Source: a virus
Virus record (IMG/VR): IMGVR_UViG_3300042914_001505
Span: 1 to 26,593 of that record
Length of the DNA: 26,593 bases
Direction: 5' to 3' (one strand)
Under the pieces are notes generated by a model that saw nothing but the letters and a program-made list of their open reading frames with translations, made no database searches and had not been told where the DNA came from. Shown here piece after piece: positions 13,276 through 20,973 of this stretch; the stretch's first letter is position 1, and each line of letters starts with the position of its first letter. The translations under genes were made by a program, and so were the position numbers.

Positions 13276-13414
13276 GCAGGAGGTTAGCGCCCTGCTGGAG
13301 CAGGAGCGCAAGACGCTGCGCCGTGTCACCATCTTGGAGCGGCTGCATCAACGCTACACCGTCCTGCGCGCTGCGCGGGAACGCATGGAAATTCTGAAGG
13401 AGGCAATCAAGTGA
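13232..13414 (+). CDS. Small coiled-coil protein
   Basis: 60 residues, starting MNWRWLNEHLSSKTE, with GGAG ten bases before the ATG. The remainder is one long charged helix (LLEQERKTLRRVTILERLHQ). The 44-base overlap with the previous gene is longer than elsewhere in the operon, but the ribosome site and the GTGA junction with the next gene support it. No family recognised. Confidence 0.5.
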   Translation: MNWRWLNEHLSSKTEQEVSALLEQERKTLRRVTILERLHQRYTVLRAARERMEILKEAIK

Positions 13415-13602
13415 TCCGCGACCACATCCGCCGCCTGTGCGGCAACATCAACCACGCTGAACTCATGCAGCGCGAACTCGACCAGGCCCACCGCAGCCTG
13501 CTGGAGGCCTACAGCGCCCGCGAATACGCCGAGGCAATGGTGACGTACCACCAGAATCGCATCGAACGCTTGCGCAACACGTTGGCACGGGAGGCAGCAT
13601 GA
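13411..13602 (+). CDS. Small helical protein
   Basis: 63 residues from a GTG start overlapping the previous stop, with a near-perfect AAGGAGG ribosome site. The protein is helical with His, Arg and Glu (HRSLLEAYSAREYAEAM, HQNRIERLRNTLAREA), again coiled-coil like. It has a single Cys. Ends in ATGA overlap with the first of two duplicated genes. Function unknown. Confidence 0.6.
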   Translation: MIRDHIRRLCGNINHAELMQRELDQAHRSLLEAYSAREYAEAMVTYHQNRIERLRNTLAREAA

Positions 13603-13802
13603 GCGAGATGCCGAAAGGCTGTGACCAACAAGGTCGCTACCCCGAAGCCGCTGAGGCGGCAACTGAGATCGGTCAGGACGAGTCCAATTTTTACGGGCTA
13701 GAGTTCTGGAAGTTGGAGGTCATCGACGCTCTGATCTTCGCCATCGGATTGGTGGCGTGCGCTGGCGCTGTGGTGCTGGTGTTTGGTGGGGGTGCGGCAT
13801 GA
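13599..13802 (+). CDS. Small single-span membrane protein, copy 1 of a tandem pair
   Basis: 67 residues. The N-terminal half contains PKGCDQQGRYPEAAEAATEI, nearly identical to the next gene, and a hydrophobic segment at about 45-62 (IFAIGLVACAGAVVLVFG) forms one membrane span. A charged N-terminus of this kind would sit in the cytoplasm. The DQQGRYPEAAEA signature is one I associate with phages of Comamonadaceae and relatives; function unknown. ATGA overlaps join it on both sides. Confidence 0.7.
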   Translation: MSEMPKGCDQQGRYPEAAEAATEIGQDESNFYGLEFWKLEVIDALIFAIGLVACAGAVVLVFGGGAA

Positions 13803-13975
13803 AGAAACTACCCAAAGGCCTTGACCAGCAAGGCCGCTACCCCGAGGCGGCTGAGGCGGCAACCGAGATCGGCGTTGATGACGCCCCTGAATCCTTGGGC
13901 ACCCTGGTGGTGCTGGGGCTGTGCGTTGTTGTCCTTGTCGGTGCGATTGCGCTTGCGGTGGGGGTGTTGGTATGA
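13799..13975 (+). CDS. Small single-span membrane protein, copy 2 of a tandem pair
   Basis: 58 residues starting MKKLPKGLDQQGRYPEAAEA, with the same 20-residue block as the preceding gene but an unrelated, shorter linker and a different membrane span (about 35-57, LVVLGLCVVVLVGAIALAVG). The DNA of the shared block (around 13619-13671 and 13819-13871) is alike but differs mostly at third codon positions, so the duplication is not recent and the protein sequence is under selection. Joined by ATGA to the next gene. Confidence 0.7.
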   Translation: MKKLPKGLDQQGRYPEAAEAATEIGVDDAPESLGTLVVLGLCVVVLVGAIALAVGVLV

Positions 13976-14307
13976 CCACCCTACGCGAAGCCGCCCAGCA
14001 GGCGCTGGAGGCGTGGGAGCACATCAACAAGTACGGCTTTGTCTTGGCCGATTACGAAGGCCCGATGGAGCAAGCCATCACAGCCCTCAAGGTTGCGCTG
14101 GAGCAGACGGTGCAGGAGCGCGAAAGCTACGAGCACACCTTGGCCTTGCAGCAGCGCAGCTACGAGCGAGAGATCGAGATCGAGGTGGAGGCCGAGCGCG
14201 AGGCGTGTGCAAAGGTGTGTGACGCCCGCTACATGGGCGACAACAACCGCGAAGATATGGAGGCGCGTAGGTGCGCCGCAGCAATCAGAGCAAGGGGCAA
14301 CCCATGA
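13972..14307 (+). CDS. Phage protein with coiled coil and EREACAKVCD / CAAAIRARG ending
   Basis: 111 residues. Residues 1-40 form a small helical region (LREAAQQALEAWEHINKYG), typical of phage proteins that begin this way, followed by a long Glu/Arg-rich coiled coil (45-78) and the terminal module EREACAKVCD...CAAAIRARG that also ends the 11592-11819 gene. The coiled coil suggests oligomers; role unknown. The ATG overlaps the previous stop. An upstream in-frame ATG at 13921 lies inside the preceding gene and is not favoured. Confidence 0.75.
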   Translation: MTTLREAAQQALEAWEHINKYGFVLADYEGPMEQAITALKVALEQTVQERESYEHTLALQQRSYEREIEIEVEAEREACAKVCDARYMGDNNREDMEARRCAAAIRARGNP

Positions 14308-14570
14308 GCATCGTCACCCACGTGGCGGTTTTCTTTGCCCGCAATCCCGAAGAAGAGCTGACAACCCACGACGTCGGCATCAAGTGGGACATAAAGCCCA
14401 ACAACGTGGGCGCATCCCTGCGCTATGCCGAGCAAGCAGGCTGGGTCACCCGCACCAAGCGCGCCGACCCGACCACGCGGACCAAGTTCCGGTGGGTCTA
14501 CACCGCTGGCCCGCTGCTGCTACAGAACCCGCTTGGTGAGCGCGAGGCGGCTATTTCGTCACACCCTTGA
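14304..14570 (+). CDS. Winged-helix DNA-binding protein, putative regulator
   Basis: 88 residues starting MSIVTHVAVFFARNPEEELT. The order of helix, acidic turn (NPEEELT), helix (HDVGIKWD), recognition helix (NNVGASLRYAEQAGWV) and a beta-wing with basic residues (TRTKRADPTTRTKFRWVY) is that of a small winged helix-turn-helix. It is the only DNA-binding candidate regulator seen in the window and could act at one of the palindromic sites, for instance to turn on late genes. It ends inside the holin gene of the opposite strand (20-base overlap). Target and sign of regulation are not known. Confidence 0.72.
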   Translation: MSIVTHVAVFFARNPEEELTTHDVGIKWDIKPNNVGASLRYAEQAGWVTRTKRADPTTRTKFRWVYTAGPLLLQNPLGEREAAISSHP

Positions 14571-14952
14571 ACTTCTCCACCGTGCGAAGCCCGCCAATCC
14601 CCAACATGCCGGTGATGACGACCCACAGCAGATCAAGGTTCAGCGTGGGTGGTGTGGGCCAGCCCTTGATAGCTGCCAGCCAAGCCAGCAGCGGCTGCAG
14701 GATCGTGGCGTAGATGAATCCTGCACCACCGGCCCACCCGAAAAACGGGCGCCAGCCGGCCACGAACACGCTGGCGTGACTGGCCTCGCGGGCGTTGATC
14801 TCAAGCTGTGCGATGGTCTGCTGCAGTTCACCCTGCGCGGCCATCCGCACAAGCTCCATCTCAGCGGCTTGCTTCTGCGCCGGGTCAGGCACAAACCGAT
14901 CCAGCAGCGTCTTGCCGATCTCAAGGATCGGGCCGAGGATCAGCGGATTCAC
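14551..14952 (-). CDS. Holin of the GTA/3TM type
   Basis: 133 residues from a GTG start. The N-terminal half is amphipathic and Glu/Gln-rich; the C-terminal half carries two to three hydrophobic segments with the signature AGWRPFFGWAGG (about 75-86), a Trp/Leu-rich span, and GMLGIGGLRTVEKFKG near the end. This matches the holin family known from gene transfer agents and many proteobacterial phages, whose members permeabilise the inner membrane to time lysis. It follows the endolysin in the late operon. A GTG start with a weak ribosome site would keep production low, as is usual for holins. Last gene of the leftward late operon. Confidence 0.85.
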   Translation of the reverse strand: MNPLILGPILEIGKTLLDRFVPDPAQKQAAEMELVRMAAQGELQQTIAQLEINAREASHASVFVAGWRPFFGWAGGAGFIYATILQPLLAWLAAIKGWPTPPTLNLDLLWVVITGMLGIGGLRTVEKFKGVTK

Positions 14953-14953
14953 G

Positions 14954-15430
14954 TCAGGTTTCCATCAAGTCAGCGATACGGCGAGCCCAACCGCGCGAAA
15001 AGGCAGGCCAGTTGGCCAAGTTGGTCATGAAGCGCAGTCGCTGCGCCAGCACCCGCAACCGCAACGCGTTCATGTCCTGCGCATACGCTGCGGCCAGCGT
15101 CTTGGGGCCGATGATGCCGTCAGCTTCCACACCCAGCGCCCGTTGTAGCCACAGCGTGGCTTGACGCGGGCCCGAGTTCACCGCGGCGTCGAACGTGGCG
15201 TAGCGGATGCCTGGCGGCAGATCGTCAGCGCGGATCGGCTTCCAGTACCGCTCAAGATAGATCCGCTTGGCCAGATCCAGCGGCAACTCGCGCATGTCGC
15301 CCTTGTAGCCGACCTCGCGGGCCACCGCCTCGGTCACCCCGAAGCGGGTCTTGCCTCCGGGGTCAGCCGGGTGATCGCTGAAGTCGCCTTCGTGGCCAAG
15401 CAGCAGCGCGAACGCAGTGTCGAAGTTCAT
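14954..15430 (-). CDS. Endolysin, glycoside hydrolase family 108 with PG-binding domain
   Basis: 158 residues; degrades peptidoglycan at the end of infection. The N-terminus carries LLLGHEGDFSDHPADPGG with the catalytic Glu14 and then KTRFGVT, characteristic for family 108 muramidases. The C-terminal part (about 80-158, with NSGPRQATLWLQ, GVEADGIIGPKT) is the PG_binding_3-type domain. There is no signal peptide, so release depends on the holin. The start is the ATG at 15430, overlapping the previous stop as ATGA; a start at 15457 would add nine residues and has no support. Confidence 0.93.
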   Translation of the reverse strand: MNFDTAFALLLGHEGDFSDHPADPGGKTRFGVTEAVAREVGYKGDMRELPLDLAKRIYLERYWKPIRADDLPPGIRYATFDAAVNSGPRQATLWLQRALGVEADGIIGPKTLAAAYAQDMNALRLRVLAQRLRFMTNLANWPAFSRGWARRIADLMET

Positions 15431-15633
15431 TTGCCAGGCCAGTGAGTAGCGACCCAAGACACGATGCCGCCGAACGCAGACGCGATGGTCATGCCCATCC
15501 AGAAGCCGCCCTTGCCCTTGTTGGCCAAGGCCAGCAACTCCTTGATGTCACTCTGCATCGCTGCCACTTGGTCTTCCAGTGTCTTGACCTGGCCGATCAG
15601 CAGACCGAATTTCACGGGGTCGATGTCGCTCAT
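15427..15633 (-). CDS. Small coiled-coil/membrane protein of the lysis cassette (XhlA-like)
   Basis: 68 residues: a heptad-repeat stretch (residues 12-38, IGQVKTLEDQVAAMQSDIKE) followed by one membrane span (about 45-62, MGMTIASAFGGIVSWVATHW) and a short basic end. The layout is that of XhlA-type proteins that help holins, or of a small second holin. It is placed directly before the endolysin and overlaps both neighbours by ATGA. No Rz/Rz1 spanin pair was found. Confidence 0.7.
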   Translation of the reverse strand: MSDIDPVKFGLLIGQVKTLEDQVAAMQSDIKELLALANKGKGGFWMGMTIASAFGGIVSWVATHWPGK

Positions 15634-17771
15634 GGTGCTAAGGCGTTTTGGTTTTGGGACTCGGGGGCGAGGGCGTTGACCGTAGGCATGACTGTTGACG
15701 GCGCAATCTTGGCCGCTTCAGTCACGCCTCGGCCCAATGGATTCTGCATCAACTTGGACACGCGCAGACGCTCCGCGCCTGACAGCGTACTGAGCAAATC
15801 CTCTGCGCCCTGCGGCGTCTTCAGCGCCTGCGTCAGCGTGTCCAGCGTCTTCTTGCCGACCGCTTCTTCCAGCAGTTGCAGTGACCTGTTGGTGTTGGTC
15901 ACCCACGCGCTCAGATGCGACGGCAGGCGGAACTTGGAGACGTTCTGGCGCAGCAACTCGCGCAGCGCGGCTTGGCCTTCGCCAGCCTGTTCCTTGACCG
16001 ATACCTGCTTGATGCGTTGCTGGGCCTGCGCACGCAGCGTTTCCAACGTGGAGTCAGCCACCTCGGTGGCGATGTTGTAGTTGCCCTTGCCGAGAAATTT
16101 CTCAACCACTTCGGGCGACTCGTTCTGCACCAGTTTTACAAAGGCGTCCTTGTCGGTCTTCCACAGCCGCGCCGCCTCGCCCACCAGCTTGCGCTCGGAG
16201 ATCTGCTGCATGCCCTTGGTGTAGTCGGCGAGGTACTGCCGGTAGCCCGTGCCGCCAGCCGACTCAATGGCGTCGATCAGCGCGGGCTTGATTTCGGACA
16301 GCACGCCAGCGGCAAGGTTGCGCTGCGCGGTGGCGTCCATGCCAGGCCGCAACTGCTGAATGGCCGCGTTGACGGAGTTCTTGCGGATGGCGTCAAGGGC
16401 GCGGGCGTCGATGACGCCGCCGCTGCTTGTCCACTTGGCGATGTCATCAGTGACGTTCTTCAACGCGCCGCTGATCAGATCGTTGCCGGCAAACTCAGGG
16501 TTGCGCCCCGCCGCTGTCAGGCTGCGGATCAGCGGCTCGCCCTCCAGCGGCTTGATGCCGACCGAGCGCAGCGCATCCGCCGCTCCTTGCGCGAAACGGG
16601 CGCCTTGGCCGAGGTCAAGTGAAGCGTTGGCGGCTTGGCTTGACCATTCGTTGAACGCCTTGTCGGCCAACTCGCCAAAGTGCGTGTATTTGGTGGCGCC
16701 AACCGGCAGGCCGCGCTTGATGAGGTCGAGCCGCGCCCAAGCCTCGGCAGCGTTGCCGGCGCTGATCAGGTCGCGCACTTTCTGCACTTCTGCCGCAGCC
16801 TCAGCGCCGAGTTTGCCAGCCTGCGCTTCGTATTCCGCGACCGCTTTGCCAAGGTTGGCGCGACTCAACGCCGCTTCGCGCTGCGGGCCGGTCATGGCGT
16901 TCAGCGCATTCTTGGCCGACTCGACAGTGGCGCGGGTTTCGGCAGCGGTCGTACCGCCAGCCAGTTGCGCCAACGCATTGCGCGACTCACGCTCGCCCAG
17001 CAGGTTGAACTTGCGGACGAACTGCGGATCGCGCTCCAACGAACGCTGGATCAGCGCCTGCCAAGTGGGGTTCTCAATACCCGCAGTGATCTCGGCCACA
17101 CTGGCGTTGGGCGGCGCGTTGCGCAACGTGCCGATCACCGTTTCCAGATCGCGCCCGAGCGCCTGCTTGGCAATGTCGGCGGCTTTCTGCTTGGGGATCT
17201 GCCGCAGATCAGCGATCTTGCCGGCGGCACTGCCAAGCGCCTGCACGGCACCGCGCCCAACACCCTCCATCAGACCACCAACGCCGACGTCTTGCGCAGC
17301 GCCGAGAATGGCCTGTGGTGCGGATGTCGGCCCCTGCCGGTAGCCGAGCGCCGTCTCTAGGGTGTCCAGCCCGCCCTTGGCCAGCCCATAGCCAAGGCCG
17401 GCGCCACCCACAACACCAAGGGGGCCAGCAGGCGTGCCCAGCACCGCGCCGCCCGCGCTGCCCAGCGCCTCGACTGAAGGTCGTACAAACTGAATGGCAT
17501 CTTGCCCGGTTGGGCGAGCACCCAGAATGCGCCGACCAAAAGGAACTTCAGATGACACCGCAGGCGGGGCTACCATACCCGGCGCTGCGCCGGGGATCTG
17601 GCCTGCGGGGGTTGCGGGTGCGGCTTGCCGACCACCGTCAAGCGACTTGACAGTCTTGCCAAACTCCTTGGTTGCGCGGGCTTGCACCGCGTCAGGCGTA
17701 ACGTCATCAGGCGCGCCGCGGTAGACGTGCGAGGTGCCGTCGTCGAAGGTGACCGTGATGTCGCGCGGCAT
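15630..17771 (-). CDS. Putative internal virion/DNA-ejection protein (large)
   Basis: 713 residues. The first 50 residues form a small domain, ITVTFDDGTSHVYRG...TPDAVQARATKEFG, which I recognise from the N-termini of many phage structural proteins. A Pro/Ala linker follows, then a Gly/Ala-rich hydrophobic segment (about 105-145, AGGAVLGTPAGPLGVVGGAG) that could insert in a membrane, and a long helical rest to the C-terminus. Position, length and the helical-plus-amphipathic build match ejection proteins of P22-like phages, which leave the capsid and form a channel through the cell envelope. No lytic transglycosylase motif is apparent. It shares an A with the stop of the upstream gene (TAATG). 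Confidence 0.65.
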   Translation of the reverse strand: MPRDITVTFDDGTSHVYRGAPDDVTPDAVQARATKEFGKTVKSLDGGRQAAPATPAGQIPGAAPGMVAPPAVSSEVPFGRRILGARPTGQDAIQFVRPSVEALGSAGGAVLGTPAGPLGVVGGAGLGYGLAKGGLDTLETALGYRQGPTSAPQAILGAAQDVGVGGLMEGVGRGAVQALGSAAGKIADLRQIPKQKAADIAKQALGRDLETVIGTLRNAPPNASVAEITAGIENPTWQALIQRSLERDPQFVRKFNLLGERESRNALAQLAGGTTAAETRATVESAKNALNAMTGPQREAALSRANLGKAVAEYEAQAGKLGAEAAAEVQKVRDLISAGNAAEAWARLDLIKRGLPVGATKYTHFGELADKAFNEWSSQAANASLDLGQGARFAQGAADALRSVGIKPLEGEPLIRSLTAAGRNPEFAGNDLISGALKNVTDDIAKWTSSGGVIDARALDAIRKNSVNAAIQQLRPGMDATAQRNLAAGVLSEIKPALIDAIESAGGTGYRQYLADYTKGMQQISERKLVGEAARLWKTDKDAFVKLVQNESPEVVEKFLGKGNYNIATEVADSTLETLRAQAQQRIKQVSVKEQAGEGQAALRELLRQNVSKFRLPSHLSAWVTNTNRSLQLLEEAVGKKTLDTLTQALKTPQGAEDLLSTLSGAERLRVSKLMQNPLGRGVTEAAKIAPSTVMPTVNALAPESQNQNALAP

Positions 17772-19111
17772 TACCAGTTACTCACAGTTGCGCCAGACTT
17801 GGTGGCTGCAGGCGCTGCGTTTGGTGCGCCGCCGCTTTGCCGGTACTCGTAAGTGTCTTCAAACGCTTCCCGCGCTCGCTGCCTGACAAGTTTGGCGTTC
17901 TCGGCCGCGCGCAACAGCGCCTTTTTGACGCTTTCTGTAGCCTGTTCCCGGCCAATTTCGGCGAAGGCTTGCTTGAGTTGCGCGCCTTCTACGTTTGATA
18001 CGTTACCCAAAGCACCCCCGGTCGGGGACGCCGCACGCATGTTTTGCAATTCCGAGAAGCCGCCGCGAGCCACGATTTTGTCGTACAAAGCCTGCGCTTC
18101 TCTAGCTTGGGGAGTCACACTCGGGGTGCGCCCGTAGACAACGCCCGTGATTCCAGTAAGCCCGGGATGGGCAGCAAGATTTTCCAAGTCCGCGACAAGA
18201 TCACCCATCGTAGTTTCAACCGTGGCGACCGCCTGCTTGGCTTTCGGGAACAGCGCTTCGCGCTTCTGACGTTCTTTTGGCGTCAGGCCCTCCATGAACT
18301 GCGGCGGCGTCATGCCAACCGCTTGATCACGCGGTACATACTTCACTTGGCCAGTGGCCGGGTCAACCACAGGAATCGGCGCTGGCGGCTCCCTGGGTTC
18401 ACGCGGTTGCGGCGGCGGGCGGCTGGCCAATGCGATGCGCGTCTTTTGCGCTTCTTCTTCCGGCGTCAGCAGCTGCGATGAGCGCGGCGTAAGTTCCTTC
18501 GGCAGCGTACTCACCAGCGCCTTACCCTGCTCACGAATGCGGGGGTCAGGGCTGAGGATCATCTGCTGCGCCATCTCGCGAGTAATGCCCGCGGGCGCGG
18601 CGGCAGCGGGCGGCGCAGCCAGAGCATTGGCGGGGGCAACAGGCGCCGCAGCGCCCGGCAGGCCAAGACGATTGGCTTCAGCCGTGTAGGATTCCTTTTC
18701 CTCCAACGCTTGGACCGTCTTGGTCATCATCTGAATGGCGTTGGGGTCGCGGGACTTGATTGCAAACGCCAAGCCCTGACGCGCCGTGGCCATATTGAGC
18801 GGCGTGTTGTTCTGCGCAAACAGCGCGCTGACTTTCCCCAAATACTCATCGGCCTCGGCTTGCCTTACGGCAGCAGCGCGGCGGGCTCTCGCCTGCTCCT
18901 CGCGGTCAGCGGCCATCGCTTGACGTTCGCCGCGCTGCGCCAGCATGTTCTCGCGCTGCGCCAGCATGTTCTCGCGCTGCATCGCCATCTGTTCGACTTG
19001 CGCCTGACGCAGCATGTTGCGCTCCTGCTGCGCCTGCGCGGCCTGCTGGCCGGCTGCGAACTGCTGGCCGAACGAAGGAACTTGCGAGAGGATGCCGAAG
19101 TTGAGTGCCAT
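17771..19111 (-). CDS. Putative DNA-ejection protein with coiled coil
   Basis: 446 residues. After a short N-terminus (MALNFGILSQVPSFG) comes a Gln/Arg/Met-rich coiled coil (about 18-90) containing a perfect tandem of ENMLAQR, then a Pro/Ala-rich linker and a helical C-terminal part (about 275-430). The first residues resemble the opening of other phage proteins of the ejection set. It stands between two other long helical proteins in the place of the P22 gp7-gp20-gp16 block. The start at 19111 is the only ATG near the previous stop (gap nine bases). Function is inferred from place and build, not from a catalytic motif. Confidence 0.55.
   Translation of the reverse strand: MALNFGILSQVPSFGQQFAAGQQAAQAQQERNMLRQAQVEQMAMQRENMLAQRENMLAQRGERQAMAADREEQARARRAAAVRQAEADEYLGKVSALFAQNNTPLNMATARQGLAFAIKSRDPNAIQMMTKTVQALEEKESYTAEANRLGLPGAAAPVAPANALAAPPAAAAPAGITREMAQQMILSPDPRIREQGKALVSTLPKELTPRSSQLLTPEEEAQKTRIALASRPPPQPREPREPPAPIPVVDPATGQVKYVPRDQAVGMTPPQFMEGLTPKERQKREALFPKAKQAVATVETTMGDLVADLENLAAHPGLTGITGVVYGRTPSVTPQAREAQALYDKIVARGGFSELQNMRAASPTGGALGNVSNVEGAQLKQAFAEIGREQATESVKKALLRAAENAKLVRQRAREAFEDTYEYRQSGGAPNAAPAATKSGATVSNW
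18935..18976. repeat. Perfect 21-bp tandem repeat encoding ENMLAQR twice
   Basis: Two identical 21-base units inside the coiled coil of the 17771-19111 gene, giving ENMLAQRENMLAQR. Since a coiled-coil heptad is seven residues, one unit equals exactly one heptad; addition or loss keeps both frame and register. Confidence 0.85.
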
Positions 19112-19120
19112 GTCCGTTCC

Positions 19121-20965
19121 TTACGGGCGAGGATAACCGAGGTACTGGCCGCCCAAGTAGCCTAGATCGCCAAACGCCCTGCCATACGCCGCGCCTTGCG
19201 CCAGCAGCGCGTTGCCTGCGGTTTGCCCCTGCTGCATGGCGAGGTTGCTCAAATTGGTCGCGGTGTTGGCCATCAGGTTACCGGCTTGGCTGCCGTAATT
19301 CTGACCCGCAGCCGTCAACTGCTGCGCCGTCGTGCCGCCGATGCCGGCCAGCCCAGCCAGACGGTTGTACTGATCGGCCTCGCGTTGGCGCAGCGCGTTG
19401 TAGCCGGTCAGCGCCCGGCCATACATATCGCTCTCACGCGAACGCAGCGCGTTGTAGCCGGTCAGCGCCCGGCCATACTGCTCCTGCTCCCGCTGCCGAC
19501 CGATGTCGTAGCCGGTCAGCCCGCGCCCGTACTCCTGCGCCTCGCGTTGGCGGGCGATGTCAAAAGCGGTCAGCCCCCGCCCGTACTGCTCTTGCTCGCG
19601 CTGACGCGCTGCGCCGTATTCATTGAAGGCCCGACCGTAAGCGTTGCCGAACTCCTGAGACGCCATCTCTTGGCCAAAACGAGTCAGCGCCTTGCCAGTA
19701 CCGCCGCTCAGCAGACCGCCACGCGCAGCAGCGCTGCGCTCCAGCGCCTTCAGGCCCTCGCTCAAACGGAACCCGTAGCCAGGATCGGCTTGGAAATTCT
19801 CAGCGGTGAACTTGAACGCTTCTGGCGGCTGCCCACCGTACTCAAATGTCGGCTGCTGGCCGGTGTACTGGAACGCTGCCGGCTGCTGGCCGGTGTACGA
19901 AAACTGAGGAATCTCGCCGCCATACTGGAACGCTTCCGGCATGGCGTTGGTGCGCTGCTGCATCTGCGCAAGCGCGTTGGTGCCGGCTTGGTAATACGGC
20001 TGCTGACGAGCAACCGCCTCGTCATACATCCGCGCCTGCAGCGCCAGCGCCTCACGCTGCGCGTCGCGCTGCATTTCCGCCGCCCGCGTAGACGCCGCAG
20101 CGGTTACTTCCGCTGCCTCTTTGGCGGACTGCCCTTGCGTGTAACCGCTGATCAACGAGCCGATGGCTGGCAACAAGTACGCGAACGGGTCGGTAGTTGC
20201 ACCGCCGGGAGGCGTAACGCCGGGCGGCGTGCCGGTGGGGGTTGTTGCAACAGCGGGTGTGCCGCCGGGTGGCGTACCGCCGGGAGGCGTACCGCCGGGA
20301 GGCGTACCGCCGGGAGGCGTACCGCCGGGAGGCGTACCGCCGGGAGGCACAATTTGCGTTGCGGCAAGATCAGCCGCAGCTAATGCGTCTGCGGCGGTTC
20401 CGCCAGCAGCCATAACTGCGTCATACGCGGCGGTCTGCGCGCCAGTCATACCGAAATCAGCAGCCGACATGCCTGCAAAGCCAGCAGACGGCGTGATGCC
20501 CGACGCGGCAGCAGCAGCGTTGTACCCGTAGCCTGGCGTGCCAATGGCGGCTTCCAGCGCAGCGGGCGTCAGGTTCGTAGCACCAGCGCCAGCACCAGCC
20601 CCGGCAGCAGCACCCGGGCCAAAAATGCTGGCTTGCCCCAACCCTGCGCCTAAAGCATTGACACCTAGAGCGGCCAACGCCAGCGGCGCCACATCCTTAC
20701 CAATGCTGCCGGCGTGGCTTACCAAACCACCAAAGAATCCGCGATCTTTTTCCCCTTCGTACGTACCAATTACTTGCCCCGTTGTCGGGTCAAGCGTCTC
20801 ATAGGTGTTCTGACCGGGGGTGTGGCGCTGGATGTAGGCCAAATACCCACCTTCCATGACGCCGCCTTCGCCCGCAGTTTGACCCTCAAACACAGGTGAA
20901 TACGTTATGCCATTGATGATCTGCGAGCCTTTAGACCAGTCAACAGACCGAAGATCGATTGCCAT
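19121..20965 (-). CDS. Repeat-rich putative DNA-ejection/internal virion protein
   Basis: 614 residues. N-terminal 70 residues look globular (WSKGSQIINGITYSPVFEG, TYETLDPTTGQVIGTYEG), followed by an Ala/Gly-rich hydrophobic region (about 75-200), six PPGGT units (about 205-235), a further hydrophobic stretch, a coiled coil (about 275-310), short FxYxGQQP repeats (about 335-385) and four 18-residue units of the type YGRGLTAFDIARQREAQE (about 461-532). The last part is Ala/Gln/Gly-rich. It resembles, in position and in the C-terminal repeats, the phage proteins sometimes named DNA transfer protein. Probably in the virion and delivered into the host; this is inference. It follows the fibre gene after an eight-base gap. 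Confidence 0.6.
   Translation of the reverse strand: MAIDLRSVDWSKGSQIINGITYSPVFEGQTAGEGGVMEGGYLAYIQRHTPGQNTYETLDPTTGQVIGTYEGEKDRGFFGGLVSHAGSIGKDVAPLALAALGVNALGAGLGQASIFGPGAAAGAGAGAGATNLTPAALEAAIGTPGYGYNAAAAASGITPSAGFAGMSAADFGMTGAQTAAYDAVMAAGGTAADALAAADLAATQIVPPGGTPPGGTPPGGTPPGGTPPGGTPPGGTPAVATTPTGTPPGVTPPGGATTDPFAYLLPAIGSLISGYTQGQSAKEAAEVTAAASTRAAEMQRDAQREALALQARMYDEAVARQQPYYQAGTNALAQMQQRTNAMPEAFQYGGEIPQFSYTGQQPAAFQYTGQQPTFEYGGQPPEAFKFTAENFQADPGYGFRLSEGLKALERSAAARGGLLSGGTGKALTRFGQEMASQEFGNAYGRAFNEYGAARQREQEQYGRGLTAFDIARQREAQEYGRGLTGYDIGRQREQEQYGRALTGYNALRSRESDMYGRALTGYNALRQREADQYNRLAGLAGIGGTTAQQLTAAGQNYGSQAGNLMANTATNLSNLAMQQGQTAGNALLAQGAAYGRAFGDLGYLGGQYLGYPRP
19370..19585. repeat. Four 54-bp repeats encoding an 18-residue unit
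   Basis: Units starting YGRGLTAF, YGRGLTGY, YGRALTGY and YGRALTGY, each with an RQRE-type block at the same place. DNA of neighbouring units is very similar (two share a long stretch around 19385-19420 and 19439-19474), which points to growth by unequal exchange. Confidence 0.85.
20259..20350. repeat. 15-bp tandem repeats encoding PPGGT x6
   Basis: Units of GGCGTACCGCCGGGA, nearly perfect, encode a Pro-Gly-rich flexible linker within the 19121-20965 gene. The degenerate copies on the left (GGTGTGCCGCCGGGT and similar, about 20205-20258) show that the array was once longer or is decaying at that edge. Confidence 0.85.
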
Positions 20966-20973
20966 GTTTTACC

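Noticed and set aside
16360-17343. Open frame of 327 codons on the plus strand
   Set aside because: Antisense to the large ejection-type protein; Ser/Ala/Arg-rich without fold or ribosome site, and it lies within a leftward operon joined by overlapping stops and starts.
20205-20350. CRISPR-like array
   Set aside because: The 15-bp units are contiguous without spacers and encode PPGGT in a clear reading frame.
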